Source: Janthinobacterium sp. GW456P
GTDB lineage: Bacteria > Pseudomonadota > Gammaproteobacteria > Burkholderiales > Burkholderiaceae_D
Assembly: GCF_002127655.1 (NCBI RefSeq)
Contig: NZ_NEHB01000006.1
Coordinates: 89,427-153,426 of the forward strand
Length of the DNA stretch: 64,000 bases
Reading direction: 5' to 3'
The first letter of the stretch is position 1. Each line of letters opens with the position of its first letter. Below, piece after piece: positions 35,223 through 43,292 of this stretch. Both the position numbers and the translations under genes were made by a program. The notes beneath the pieces are model-generated. The model made no database searches. It saw only the letters and a program-made list of their open reading frames with translations, and was not told the DNA's origin.

Positions 35223-36433
35223 GGCTTGAGCACCTTCGCCACCTTGGCCGCCCGCAATCGGAACGCGTCGGGCATGCCGGAGCCCAGCAGCGGGCGCAGA
35301 TACAGGCGGAAGGCATCGGTCACATCGGTGCCGCTTGCGCTGATGAACTCGTCTTCCATGGTGCGCGTCTTGCCCGCCACGTCGGACAGCGGCAGCAATT
35401 CGTAATCGACGGAATAAAAGCCCGTGCGCTTGATGGCAACAGAGCCGTCGCGCTCGCCCCACATGGCGAACTGCACCGCCTTCTCGCCCACTTCGCGCGC
35501 CTCGCGCTGGTCGACGTCGGAGACGCAGCCGATGAAGGAGCGCTGCAGATAGCCGAAGGTATCGCCGCGCACGCGCTTGATGCCGAGCTTGGCCTTGATC
35601 TCGTCGCACAGCAGGTCGGCCAGCGCGCCCGTGCCCGACAATTGCACATTGCCGTGCGCATCGCGTTCCACCTCCTTCGCCAGCAAGCTGGCGATCGGTT
35701 CGCCCGACGCGTCGTGGATGCCTTCCGAGACGGCGATCACGCAGCGGCCATACTGTTCATAGGCGGCCTTCACGTCGGCAAGGAAGTTTTCCAGCACGAA
35801 GACGCGCTCGGGGAGGTAGATCAGGTGCGGTCCATCGTCGGGGAACTTCTTGCCCAGCGCCGAGGCGGCCGTCAGGAAGCCCGCGTGGCGGCCCATCACC
35901 ACGCCCACGTAGACGCCGGGCAAGGCCGCGTTGTCGAGGTTGGCGCCGGCGAACGCTTGCGCGACGAAGCGCGCGGCCGAGGGAAAACCGGGCGTGTGGT
36001 CGCTGCCCACCAGGTCGTTGTCGATGGTTTTCGGGATGTGGATGCAGCGCAGCGGATAGCCGGCCTTGTGCGCTTCCTCGCTGACGATGCGCACCGTGTC
36101 GGACGAGTCGTTGCCGCCGATGTAAAAGAAGTGCTCGATCTCGTGCGCGCGCAGCACTTCGAAGATTTGCTGGCAGTAGGCGATATCGGGCTTGTCGCGC
36201 GTGGAGCCGAGCGCCGAGGACGGCGTGGCCGCCACCAGTTCCAGGTTGTGGCTGGTTTCCTGCGTCAGATCGACAAATTCCTCGTTGACGATGCCGCGCA
36301 CGCCGTGCAGCGCGCCGTACACGCGCGTGACGTGCTGAAAACGCCGCGATTCGAGCACCACGCCCACCAGCGACTGGTTGATGACGGCGGTCGGGCCGCC
36401 TCCCTGGGCGACAAGAATTTTTCCAGACGGCAT
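35219..36433 (-). CDS. pfp: pyrophosphate-dependent 6-phosphofructokinase
   Basis: Phosphorylates fructose 6-phosphate with PPi, reversibly. In this 404-residue protein the motif GGNDS (106-110) carries Asp109 where ATP enzymes have Gly, and PKTIDND (134-140) carries Lys135 in place of the ATP-enzyme Gly; both substitutions are established markers of PPi use. MGRHAGFLTAASAL and PERVF segments complete the sugar site. GAGGA precedes the ATG. It supports a reversible glycolytic step alongside fba, pgk and pyk near 56-60 kb. Upstream on the same strand lies the symporter gene, with no terminator in the 71-base gap. Confidence 0.9.
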   Translation of the reverse strand: MPSGKILVAQGGGPTAVINQSLVGVVLESRRFQHVTRVYGALHGVRGIVNEEFVDLTQETSHNLELVAATPSSALGSTRDKPDIAYCQQIFEVLRAHEIEHFFYIGGNDSSDTVRIVSEEAHKAGYPLRCIHIPKTIDNDLVGSDHTPGFPSAARFVAQAFAGANLDNAALPGVYVGVVMGRHAGFLTAASALGKKFPDDGPHLIYLPERVFVLENFLADVKAAYEQYGRCVIAVSEGIHDASGEPIASLLAKEVERDAHGNVQLSGTGALADLLCDEIKAKLGIKRVRGDTFGYLQRSFIGCVSDVDQREAREVGEKAVQFAMWGERDGSVAIKRTGFYSVDYELLPLSDVAGKTRTMEDEFISASGTDVTDAFRLYLRPLLGSGMPDAFRLRAAKVAKVLKP

Positions 36434-36504
36434 GGGATGTCCTCGTAAGTAAAGCGGCCCTCCAGCCTACTCCTTTTTTGCGGCGGCGCTGTTTTTTTCG
36501 GTAT

Positions 36505-38553
36505 TCATTCCGGCGCGCGTATATGCTCGACCAGTCCCGTGCTGCGGCGTCCCGGCTTTGGTGTCAGCCAGCTGACCAGCACGGCCGCGGCCAGGCCGGC
36601 CGGCACGCCGAAGATGCCGGCGGAAATGGGGGCGATATGGAACCATTGACCGCTGGCATTGCCTCCCAGCATGGTGCTCGTATGCAGCATGTAGTACAGG
36701 CAGACGCCAAAGCCCGTCAGCATGCCGGCCAGCGCGCCCTGGTGGTTGGCGCGTTGCCAGAAGACCCCCAGCACCAGCGGCGGGAACAGGGTCGAGGCGG
36801 CCAGGGAAAACGCCACGCCCACCAGCGACAGGATGTCCGCCGGCTTTTGCGAGGCCGCATAGGCGGCGATGAAGGCCACGGCCAGCAGCAGCAGTTTGGA
36901 AATCGTCACGCGCTTTTGCGTCGAGGCGCTGGGATCGACCACCTTGTAATACACGTCGTGCGACAGGGCGTTCGAGATGGCCAGCAGCAAGCCATCGGCC
37001 GTCGACAGGGCGGCGGCCAGGCCGCCGGCCGCCACCAGGCCGGAAATCACGTAGGGCAGGCCGGCGATCTCGGGCGTTGCCAGCACCAGCACGTCGGCGT
37101 CGATGGAAATTTCCGCCAGTTGCACGATGCCGTCGCGGTTGACGTCGACGATGCTGATCAGGGGACTGAGCTTGTCCACATTGGCCCAGTACGACACCCA
37201 GGTGGGCAGGTTCGCGTATTGCGTGCCCACCAGTGCCGAGTAAATATCGTACTTGACCAGCACGGCCAGCGCGGGAATCGTGAGATAGATCAACAGGATG
37301 AAAAACAGGGTCCAGAACACGGACACGCGCGTTTCGTGCACGGACGGCGTGGTGTACGATCGCATGAGGATATGCGGCAGGGCGGCCGTGCCCAGCATCA
37401 TGCAAAACACGATGGCCAGGAAATTGTTGCGCTTGATATCGGATTGCTCGCGGTCGGCGGCGGGAAACGGTTGCGCGTGCGGAATGATCGGTTCGGCGCG
37501 TTTCTGGTTTTGCGCCTGCGCCGCCTGCCACAGCGCGCGTGCCTCGTCGGGGCTTTTGGGATAGGCGATCAGGTAGCGCTCCGCGTTGCGGATGTCAAAC
37601 AGCGAGGTATTGCGTTGGCGCAAACTATCGAGCTGGCGCTGGGCCGCCAGGCGGCCTTGCTCCCAGGAGCCGGGCAAGCCGTCGATGCGCGCCTGGTAGC
37701 TTTGCGCGCGCTGGCGGAAGATGGCGCGCACTTCGTTTTCTTTCGGGTCCGTTTCCAGCACGTGTTCGCGCGCGCTCAGTTGCGGCAGCACCTTGCCATA
37801 GGCGAGCTGCGGCACGGGATTGTCCGCATGCTTGACCGACAGCCACATGGCGGGAATCAAGAAGGCGACGAGGATGATGATGTACTGCGCCACCTGCGTC
37901 CAGGTGATGGCGCGCATGCCGCCCAGAAAGGAGCAGACGAGGATGCTGGCCAGCCCCAGGAAAATGCCGACGGAAAAATCCACACCTGTGAAGCGCGAGG
38001 CGATCAGGCCGACGGCGTAGATCTGCGCCACGACATAGGTAAACGACACGATGATGGTGGCGGCCACGGCCACCACGCGCACGCTGGCGCCCCGCTTGTC
38101 GCTGCCGCTGCCGTAGCGCGCGGCGAGGAAGTCGGGAATCGTGTATTGGCTGAACTTGCGCAGGTAGGGCGCGATCAATAGCGCCACCAGGCAGTAGCCG
38201 CCCGTCCAGCCCATGATGAAGGCCAGGCCGTCGAAGCCGTTCAGGTACAGGCCGCCCGCCAGGCTGATGAAGCTGGCGGCCGAAATCCAGTCGGCGGCCG
38301 TGGCCATGCCGTTGAACATGGCCGGCACCCGGCGCCCCGCCACATAGTATTCGGTGACGTTCGAGGTGCGGCTGATGACGCCGATGGTGGCGTACAGGGT
38401 GATGGTGACGAGCATGAACAGGTAGCCGATCCACGCGCGCGGCATGCCTTCCTGTTCCAGGACCGACAGGGCCAGCAGGAATGCGGCGAAACCGGCGGTA
38501 AACAGCAGGTAGTAGCGGCACAGGCGCGCAAAGAAGCTGCGCTGGCCGTTCAT
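36505..38553 (-). CDS. sodium/solute symporter, VC_2705 subfamily, with EF-hand-like loop
   Basis: A 682-residue SSS-family transporter. The Na+-binding core is clear (TSNVTEYYVAGRRVPAMFNG, AADWISAASFISLAGG). Two soluble inserts interrupt the helices: about residues 240-378, a charged helical stretch rich in Arg and Gln, and about 433-487, containing DVNRDGIVQLAE (470-481), a textbook EF-hand calcium-loop pattern. ISGLVAAGGLAAALSTADG is the conserved late SSS motif. Its start overlaps the DUF4212 stop (ATGA). Homologues with DUF4212 partners are usually linked to acetate or short carboxylate uptake; substrate here unproven. Confidence 0.87.
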   Translation of the reverse strand: MNGQRSFFARLCRYYLLFTAGFAAFLLALSVLEQEGMPRAWIGYLFMLVTITLYATIGVISRTSNVTEYYVAGRRVPAMFNGMATAADWISAASFISLAGGLYLNGFDGLAFIMGWTGGYCLVALLIAPYLRKFSQYTIPDFLAARYGSGSDKRGASVRVVAVAATIIVSFTYVVAQIYAVGLIASRFTGVDFSVGIFLGLASILVCSFLGGMRAITWTQVAQYIIILVAFLIPAMWLSVKHADNPVPQLAYGKVLPQLSAREHVLETDPKENEVRAIFRQRAQSYQARIDGLPGSWEQGRLAAQRQLDSLRQRNTSLFDIRNAERYLIAYPKSPDEARALWQAAQAQNQKRAEPIIPHAQPFPAADREQSDIKRNNFLAIVFCMMLGTAALPHILMRSYTTPSVHETRVSVFWTLFFILLIYLTIPALAVLVKYDIYSALVGTQYANLPTWVSYWANVDKLSPLISIVDVNRDGIVQLAEISIDADVLVLATPEIAGLPYVISGLVAAGGLAAALSTADGLLLAISNALSHDVYYKVVDPSASTQKRVTISKLLLLAVAFIAAYAASQKPADILSLVGVAFSLAASTLFPPLVLGVFWQRANHQGALAGMLTGFGVCLYYMLHTSTMLGGNASGQWFHIAPISAGIFGVPAGLAAAVLVSWLTPKPGRRSTGLVEHIRAPE

Positions 38554-38864
38554 GCTTGCTCCTCGGCATGGAAGGCGCGGTCCAGGCGGCGCATGCGCCA
38601 GGCATAGAAGGCGATGATGGCCAGGTAGACCAGCGAGGCACCCTGGGCCGCCATATAGAAGGGCAGCGGCCAGCCGAACAGGTTCAGGTGCAGCAGTTCG
38701 CGCGCATAAAACACGGTCAAAAAGCCCGTCAGCAGCCAGACCAGCAGCAGGATGGCCGTCAGGCGCCGCGTCTTGCGCCAGTGCACGTCGCGGCGCGCCT
38801 GCAGTTCGGGGCTGGGCGCGCGCGCCGGCTGCAGCGGCGCCGCGGGAAGGCTGGGCTTATCCAT
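38550..38864 (-). CDS. DUF4212 protein, small symporter subunit
   Basis: A 104-residue protein with two membrane helices (about 35-55 and 65-90) and basic ends. The motif RRLTAILLLVWLLTGFLTVFYA followed by FGWPLPFYMAAQGASLVYL is typical of DUF4212, which is nearly always encoded directly before a VC_2705-type symporter and is taken to be its small subunit. Overlaps the kinase gene upstream by eight bases and the symporter gene by four, so stoichiometric, coupled synthesis is likely. Confidence 0.85.
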   Translation of the reverse strand: MDKPSLPAAPLQPARAPSPELQARRDVHWRKTRRLTAILLLVWLLTGFLTVFYARELLHLNLFGWPLPFYMAAQGASLVYLAIIAFYAWRMRRLDRAFHAEEQA

Positions 38865-40392
38865 ACGTGATGTTGTCCTCTTCTGGCGCTTCCGGCAACA
38901 GCAGGGCGATGCTCAGGCGCAGCAGAGTGCCTGGCAACTTCGGCGAAGTGGCGCGCGGATTGTTAAAAATATCGACTTCGGCGCCATGCTGCTGCGCAAT
39001 CTCACGCACGATGGCAAGGCCCAGGCCGCTACCGTCGACATTGCTGCCAAGAATGCGGTAAAAGCGCTCGAACACGTGCGCCCGTTCTGCCGGCGCAATG
39101 CCGGGCCCCGTATCTTCCACTTCCAGGATGGCCAGTTCCAGGGTGCTGCGCACGCGCACCGTGACGCTGCCGCCGGCCGGCGTGTAGCGCAGGGCATTGT
39201 CGATCAGATTGCTCAGCAGCTCGCGCAGCATCATGGCATTGCCGGAAATCATGATCGAATACGCGGGCTGTTCGAAGCCCAGGTCGATATGCTGGGCAAA
39301 CGAAGCTTGCACCCAGTCTTGCACCACGCCGCGCGCCAGCTCGCTCAACTCGATCGGCTCGAACGCCGTGCCCGCTTGCGGCTGGTTTTCCGCACGCGCC
39401 AGGGCCAGCAGCTGGTTGACCAGGCGCGTGGCCGCTTCCGAACTTTTCGCCAGTTGCAGCAGCGAGCGGTGGATCTCGTCGTGGTCGGTCTGGCGCAGGG
39501 CCAGCTCCGATTGCATGCGCATGCCGGCCAGCGGCGTTTTCATCTGGTGCGCGGCATCGGCGATGAAGCGTTTCTGCATGTCGATCGACAGCGACAGGCG
39601 TGCCAGCATCTCGTTGAGCGAACCGACCAGCGGCGTGATTTCCTCGGGCACCTGGCCCGATTCGATGGGAGATAAATCGTCGGGCGGGCGGGCGCGTATG
39701 CGTTCCTGCAATTGCGCCAGCGGCGACAGGCCGCGCGCCAGGGCAAACCAGACCAGGGCCAGGATCACGGGCAGGATGATGAACTGCGGCAAAATCACGC
39801 CCTTGATGATCTCATTGGCCAGCTGGGCGCGCTTTTCCAGCGTCTCGGCCACCTGCACCAGCGCGCGCTGCGCTTCATCGTCGTTGCCGGAAGGAATGTC
39901 GAGATAGCTGAACGCCACGCGCACGGGCGTGCCGTGGATGTTGTCGTTGCGAAACAGCACCATGCCGCTGCGGTATTTGTCGGGGTCCTGCGGCGGCGGC
40001 AAGTCGCGGTCGCCGTCGAGGTATTCGCCGCGCGGACCCACCACCAGGTAATACAGGGTGTCGACGTCGTCGCCGCGCAGGAAGTCGCGGCCCTTGTTAT
40101 TGCTGTTCTTGTCCGGCACGCGGCGCAGCAGCGCGCCGTCGGCCTGCTTGACCTGTTGCGTCAGCACGGTGACGCTGTCTTCCAGCGCATGATCGAACGG
40201 CTGATTGGCGATGCCCTTGGCCACCAGATAGGTGATGGCGATGCTCATCGGCCACAGCAGCAGCAGGGGCGCCAGCATCCAGTCGAGGATTTCACCGAAC
40301 AGCGAATGCTCGATGGTGTCGTCCTGTTCCGTCGTGGGCGGCTCGAACCAGTCGTCGTCCGGCTCGTCCGCTGGCGCCTCGCGCGCTTTCAC
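38857..40392 (-). CDS. sensor histidine kinase (TctE/QseC type)
   Basis: A 511-residue inner-membrane kinase. An acidic cytoplasmic head (1-35) precedes helix 1 (about 38-58); a periplasmic 2CSK_N-like sensor domain (60-192) contains YYLVVGPRGEYLDGDRDLP; helix 2 is about 198-220. A HAMP-like linker, then the phosphoacceptor H282 in AHQMKTPLAG, N-box ELLSNLIDNALRYTP, G1 VEDTGPGIAP and G2 GSGLGLAIVREIA are intact. I set the start at a GTG overlapping the response regulator stop (GTGA); a longer upstream frame lies inside that gene. It likely senses the substrate of the symporter encoded after it. Confidence 0.88.
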   Translation of the reverse strand: MKAREAPADEPDDDWFEPPTTEQDDTIEHSLFGEILDWMLAPLLLLWPMSIAITYLVAKGIANQPFDHALEDSVTVLTQQVKQADGALLRRVPDKNSNNKGRDFLRGDDVDTLYYLVVGPRGEYLDGDRDLPPPQDPDKYRSGMVLFRNDNIHGTPVRVAFSYLDIPSGNDDEAQRALVQVAETLEKRAQLANEIIKGVILPQFIILPVILALVWFALARGLSPLAQLQERIRARPPDDLSPIESGQVPEEITPLVGSLNEMLARLSLSIDMQKRFIADAAHQMKTPLAGMRMQSELALRQTDHDEIHRSLLQLAKSSEAATRLVNQLLALARAENQPQAGTAFEPIELSELARGVVQDWVQASFAQHIDLGFEQPAYSIMISGNAMMLRELLSNLIDNALRYTPAGGSVTVRVRSTLELAILEVEDTGPGIAPAERAHVFERFYRILGSNVDGSGLGLAIVREIAQQHGAEVDIFNNPRATSPKLPGTLLRLSIALLLPEAPEEDNITYG

Positions 40393-41123
40393 TTGCTGGC
40401 GGACCCGCTGGCCGGGGCTGCCGACTCGCCCGCTTCGGCGTTCAGGCGCGCCGCTTCCGAGTATTTTTCCAGGCAATAGCCGAGGCCGCGCACGGTGGCG
40501 ATGCGCACGCCGCCCACCTCGATCTTCTTGCGCAGGCGGTGCACATACACTTCGATGGCGTTGTTCGACACTTCCTCGCCCCATTCGCACAGGTGGTCGA
40601 CCAGCTGTTCTTTCGAAACGAGGCGGCCGGTGCGGCCCAGCAGGATTTCCAGCAAGCCCAGTTCACGCGCCGACAGGTCGAGCATCTGGTCGTTGATGTA
40701 GGCGCTGCGCCCCACCTGGTCGTAGCTGAGGGGGCCATGCTTGATGATGGTGGCGCCGCCGCCGGCGCCGCGGCGCGTCAGGGCGCGCACTCTTGCCTCC
40801 AGTTCCGACAAGGCGAACGGCTTGGCCATATAATCGTCGGCACCGAGGTCGAGGCCATTCACGCGTTGTTCGATGGAATCGGCGGCCGTCAGGATCAGCA
40901 CGGGCAGCAGCGAGGCGCGCGCGCGCAGGCGGCGCAGCACTTCCAGCCCGGACATCTTCGGCAGGCCCAGGTCGAGGATCAGCAAGTCGAATTCCTGGGT
41001 GGACAGGGCCGTATCGGCTTCCTGCCCATTTTTGACGCAGTCGATGGCATAGCCCGACTGGCGCAGCGAACGGGTCAGGCCATCGGCCAGCACGCTGTCA
41101 TCTTCGGCAAGTAAAATACGCAT
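40389..41123 (-). CDS. OmpR/PhoB-family response regulator
   Basis: A 244-residue two-component regulator. Receiver domain with phosphoacceptor D51 (LILDLGLPKMSG), acidic cluster EDD (7-9) and K101 (AKPFALSELE); winged-helix DNA-binding domain from about 130 with ELGLLEILLGRTGRLVSKE and EVYVHRLRKKIEVGGVRIATVRGLGYCLE. A variable tail follows. ATG chosen before RILLAEDD with AGGAAG upstream. It is the first gene of the four-gene overlapping operon that ends with the symporter, and divergent from recA. Confidence 0.92.
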   Translation of the reverse strand: MRILLAEDDSVLADGLTRSLRQSGYAIDCVKNGQEADTALSTQEFDLLILDLGLPKMSGLEVLRRLRARASLLPVLILTAADSIEQRVNGLDLGADDYMAKPFALSELEARVRALTRRGAGGGATIIKHGPLSYDQVGRSAYINDQMLDLSARELGLLEILLGRTGRLVSKEQLVDHLCEWGEEVSNNAIEVYVHRLRKKIEVGGVRIATVRGLGYCLEKYSEAARLNAEAGESAAPASGSASK

Positions 41124-41250
41124 GGTGAGACTTCCTCGGCTTGCGGCATAGAAGCTTGTATTGTGTTTCATTTCCCGCAAGGTGGCGAGTTTTTGTGAAA
41201 AACCAGGGTTGTATTGATCTGTTTCAAAACAAATCCACGTTCCGCTTGCA

Positions 41251-41279
41251 TTGATCACTGTTTTTTTATACAGTACTGT
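41251..41279 (+). promoter_or_regulatory. recA promoter with LexA box
   Basis: -35 TTGATC (41251-41256), exactly 17 bases, -10 TACTGT (41274-41279). The spacer contains CTGT-N8-ACAG (41258-41273), a full match to the SOS box pattern, so LexA would block RNA polymerase. The resulting leader of about 90 bases can form TTCACGT / ACGTGAA (41325-41347). Confidence 0.85.
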
Positions 41280-41377
41280 CTGTGTAAAGAATTTAACCCA
41301 CTGGCGCTATCGCAGGCTGCACGGTTCACGTAGATGCGTCACGTGAATCCGCACCTGTAGAACGGCTGAAAGAACAT

Positions 41378-42478
41378 ATGGACGATAAAAAAGCTGTAGT
41401 ACCCGCATCGGAAAAAGCCAAGGCGCTCGCCGCCGCACTGGCGCAGATCGAGAAGCAGTTTGGCAAAGGTTCGGTCATGCGCATGGACTCCAGCGCACCG
41501 ATCGAAGAAGTGCAAGTCGTGTCGACCGGTTCGCTCGGCCTCGATATCGCGCTGGGCGTGGGCGGCTTGCCGCGCGGCCGCGTGGTGGAAATCTACGGTC
41601 CGGAATCGTCGGGTAAAACCACGCTGACCCTGCAAACCATCGCCGAAATGCAAAAACTGGGCGGCACCTGCGCCTTTATCGATGCCGAGCACGCGCTGGA
41701 CGTCGGCTACGCGCAAAAGCTGGGCGTGAACCTGCATGAATTGCTGATCTCGCAACCGGACACGGGCGAGCAGGCACTGGAAATCTGCGACGCCCTCGTG
41801 CGTTCGGGCAGCGTCGACCTGGTCGTCATCGACTCCGTGGCCGCACTGACGCCACGCGCCGAGATCGAAGGCGATATGGGCGATTCCCTGCCAGGTTTGC
41901 AAGCGCGCCTGATGTCGCAAGCGCTGCGCAAGCTGACCGGCTCCATCAACCGCACGAACACCCTGGTCATCTTCATCAACCAGATCCGCATGAAGATCGG
42001 CGTGATGTTCGGCAGCCCGGAAACGACCACGGGCGGCAATGCGCTGAAATTCTACGCCTCCGTGCGCCTGGACATCCGCCGTACCGGCTCGATCAAGTCC
42101 GGCGATGAAGTGATCGGCAACGAAACCAAGGTCAAGGTCGTCAAGAACAAGATCGCGCCACCGTTCAAGGAAGCGCACTTCGACATTCTGTACGGCGCCG
42201 GCACCTCGCGCGAAGGCGAAATCCTGGACCTGGGCTCGGATGCCAAGATCGTGGAAAAATCCGGTTCGTGGTACAGCTACAACGGCGAACGCATCGGCCA
42301 GGGCAAGGACAACGCCCGCGCCTTCCTGCAAGAGCGTCCGGCGCTGGCCCGCGAAATCGAAAACAAGGTCCGCGCTTCGCTGGGCGTGCGCGAACTGCCG
42401 CCACTGGCTGCTGAAAAGCCGGAAAAAGCGGATAAGGCCGCCGACAAGGCTGCCAAGGCGGAAGCCAAGGCAGAGTAG
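41378..42478 (+). CDS. recA: recombinase RecA
   Basis: Strand-exchange ATPase and LexA coprotease. The 366-residue protein has the P-loop GPESSGKTT (74-82), the [14 protein letters not shown] segment, loop L1 ([14 protein letters not shown]) and the [26 protein letters not shown] region covering loop L2. The extreme C-terminus is a Lys/Ala/Glu/Asp repeat unlike the acidic E. coli tail. SOS promoter upstream. The TAG stop is formed by the first bases of a palindromic repeat, so the repeat abuts the gene directly. recX follows 203 bases later. Confidence 0.98.
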   Translation: MDDKKAVVPASEKAKALAAALAQIEKQFGKGSVMRMDSSAPIEEVQVVSTGSLGLDIALGVGGLPRGRVVEIYGPESSGKTTLTLQTIAEMQKLGGTCAFIDAEHALDVGYAQKLGVNLHELLISQPDTGEQALEICDALVRSGSVDLVVIDSVAALTPRAEIEGDMGDSLPGLQARLMSQALRKLTGSINRTNTLVIFINQIRMKIGVMFGSPETTTGGNALKFYASVRLDIRRTGSIKSGDEVIGNETKVKVVKNKIAPPFKEAHFDILYGAGTSREGEILDLGSDAKIVEKSGSWYSYNGERIGQGKDNARAFLQERPALAREIENKVRASLGVRELPPLAAEKPEKADKAADKAAKAEAKAE

Positions 42479-42514
42479 GTCGGATTAGCGCGGCAAAACC
42501 GCGCGTAATCCGAC
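42479..42514 (-). repeat. REP-like palindromic element, copy 4, abutting the recA stop
   Basis: GTAG (42475-42478, including the recA stop TAG) is followed by arms GTCGGATTA / TAATCCGAC and an inner GCGCGG / CCGCGC pairing around CAAAA: one long hairpin. Same orientation as copy 3. Confidence 0.82.
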
Positions 42515-42538
42515 AACACCACAGACGTCAACAATGTT

Positions 42539-42570
42539 GTCGGATTACGGCCCAAGGGGCCTAATCCGAC
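42539..42570 (+). repeat. REP-like palindromic element, copy 5
   Basis: Arms GTCGGATTA and TAATCCGAC with an inner GGCCC / GGGCC pairing. Inverted relative to copy 4, 24 bases away, forming a head-to-head pair like a REPIN or BIME. Confidence 0.82.
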
Positions 42571-42681
42571 CCACGCATGGCTTGCTGCAAGGTGTGACCA
42601 TGATCGCCGTCCCGCGCTGTTGCGCCGGGCGGCGATTGTGTTTGGGTGATGGAATCGTGGAATGAAAGACAAGGTGGGTGT

Positions 42682-43137
42682 ATGGCCGCAGTACAACTAA
42701 GCCTGAAGGGCAGGGCGCTACGCTTTTTGTCGATGCGCGAACACAGCCGCATGGAATTGCGACGCAAGCTGCAGCGCCATGCGCAGGAAGGCGACGACGT
42801 GGAAGCCTTGCTCGACAGCCTGGAGCAAGCCAACTGGCTGTCGCAGGAGCGCTTTTCCGAGTCGCTGATTCACCGCCGCTCGGCCCGTTTCGGCAACAGC
42901 CGCATCATGGCGGAGCTGCAAAGCCATGGCATCGGCGGAGAAGCGTTGCAGGAACTCAAGGCGGGCCTGGCCGAAGGGGAGGTTGCGCGCGCCTGCGAAG
43001 TGTGGCGCCGAAAATTCGGGCAAGTGGCGCAGGATGCGGAGCAGCGCAACAAGCAGATGCGTTTTTTGATGCAGCGCGGCTTTTCGCAGCGCGCCGTGCA
43101 GGTGGCCTTGAAGGGACTGGATCCCGACGAGGAATAG
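42682..43137 (+). CDS. recX: regulatory protein RecX
   Basis: Modulator that caps and inhibits RecA filaments. The 151-residue protein consists of the three-helix RecX repeats: [44 protein letters not shown] and the last repeat with [22 protein letters not shown]. Position downstream of recA is the rule in betaproteobacteria. ATG chosen after AAGGTGGGTG; 12 open codons precede it. A pair of palindromic repeats lies between recA and recX and may reduce read-through. Confidence 0.93.
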   Translation: MAAVQLSLKGRALRFLSMREHSRMELRRKLQRHAQEGDDVEALLDSLEQANWLSQERFSESLIHRRSARFGNSRIMAELQSHGIGGEALQELKAGLAEGEVARACEVWRRKFGQVAQDAEQRNKQMRFLMQRGFSQRAVQVALKGLDPDEE

Positions 43138-43292
43138 CGCATCCAGGGTTGTCCGGCCGCCACGCTGTGCCGCCAAGAACTGCGCTTTCAAACGTCGTCT
43201 GATTCCAGTATGGTCACGCCGCGCGATCGGGTATGCTGGCGCTCGAACGCTGTGCGATGCGTGCAGCACCACTGATCGTGACAGGATGCAAG

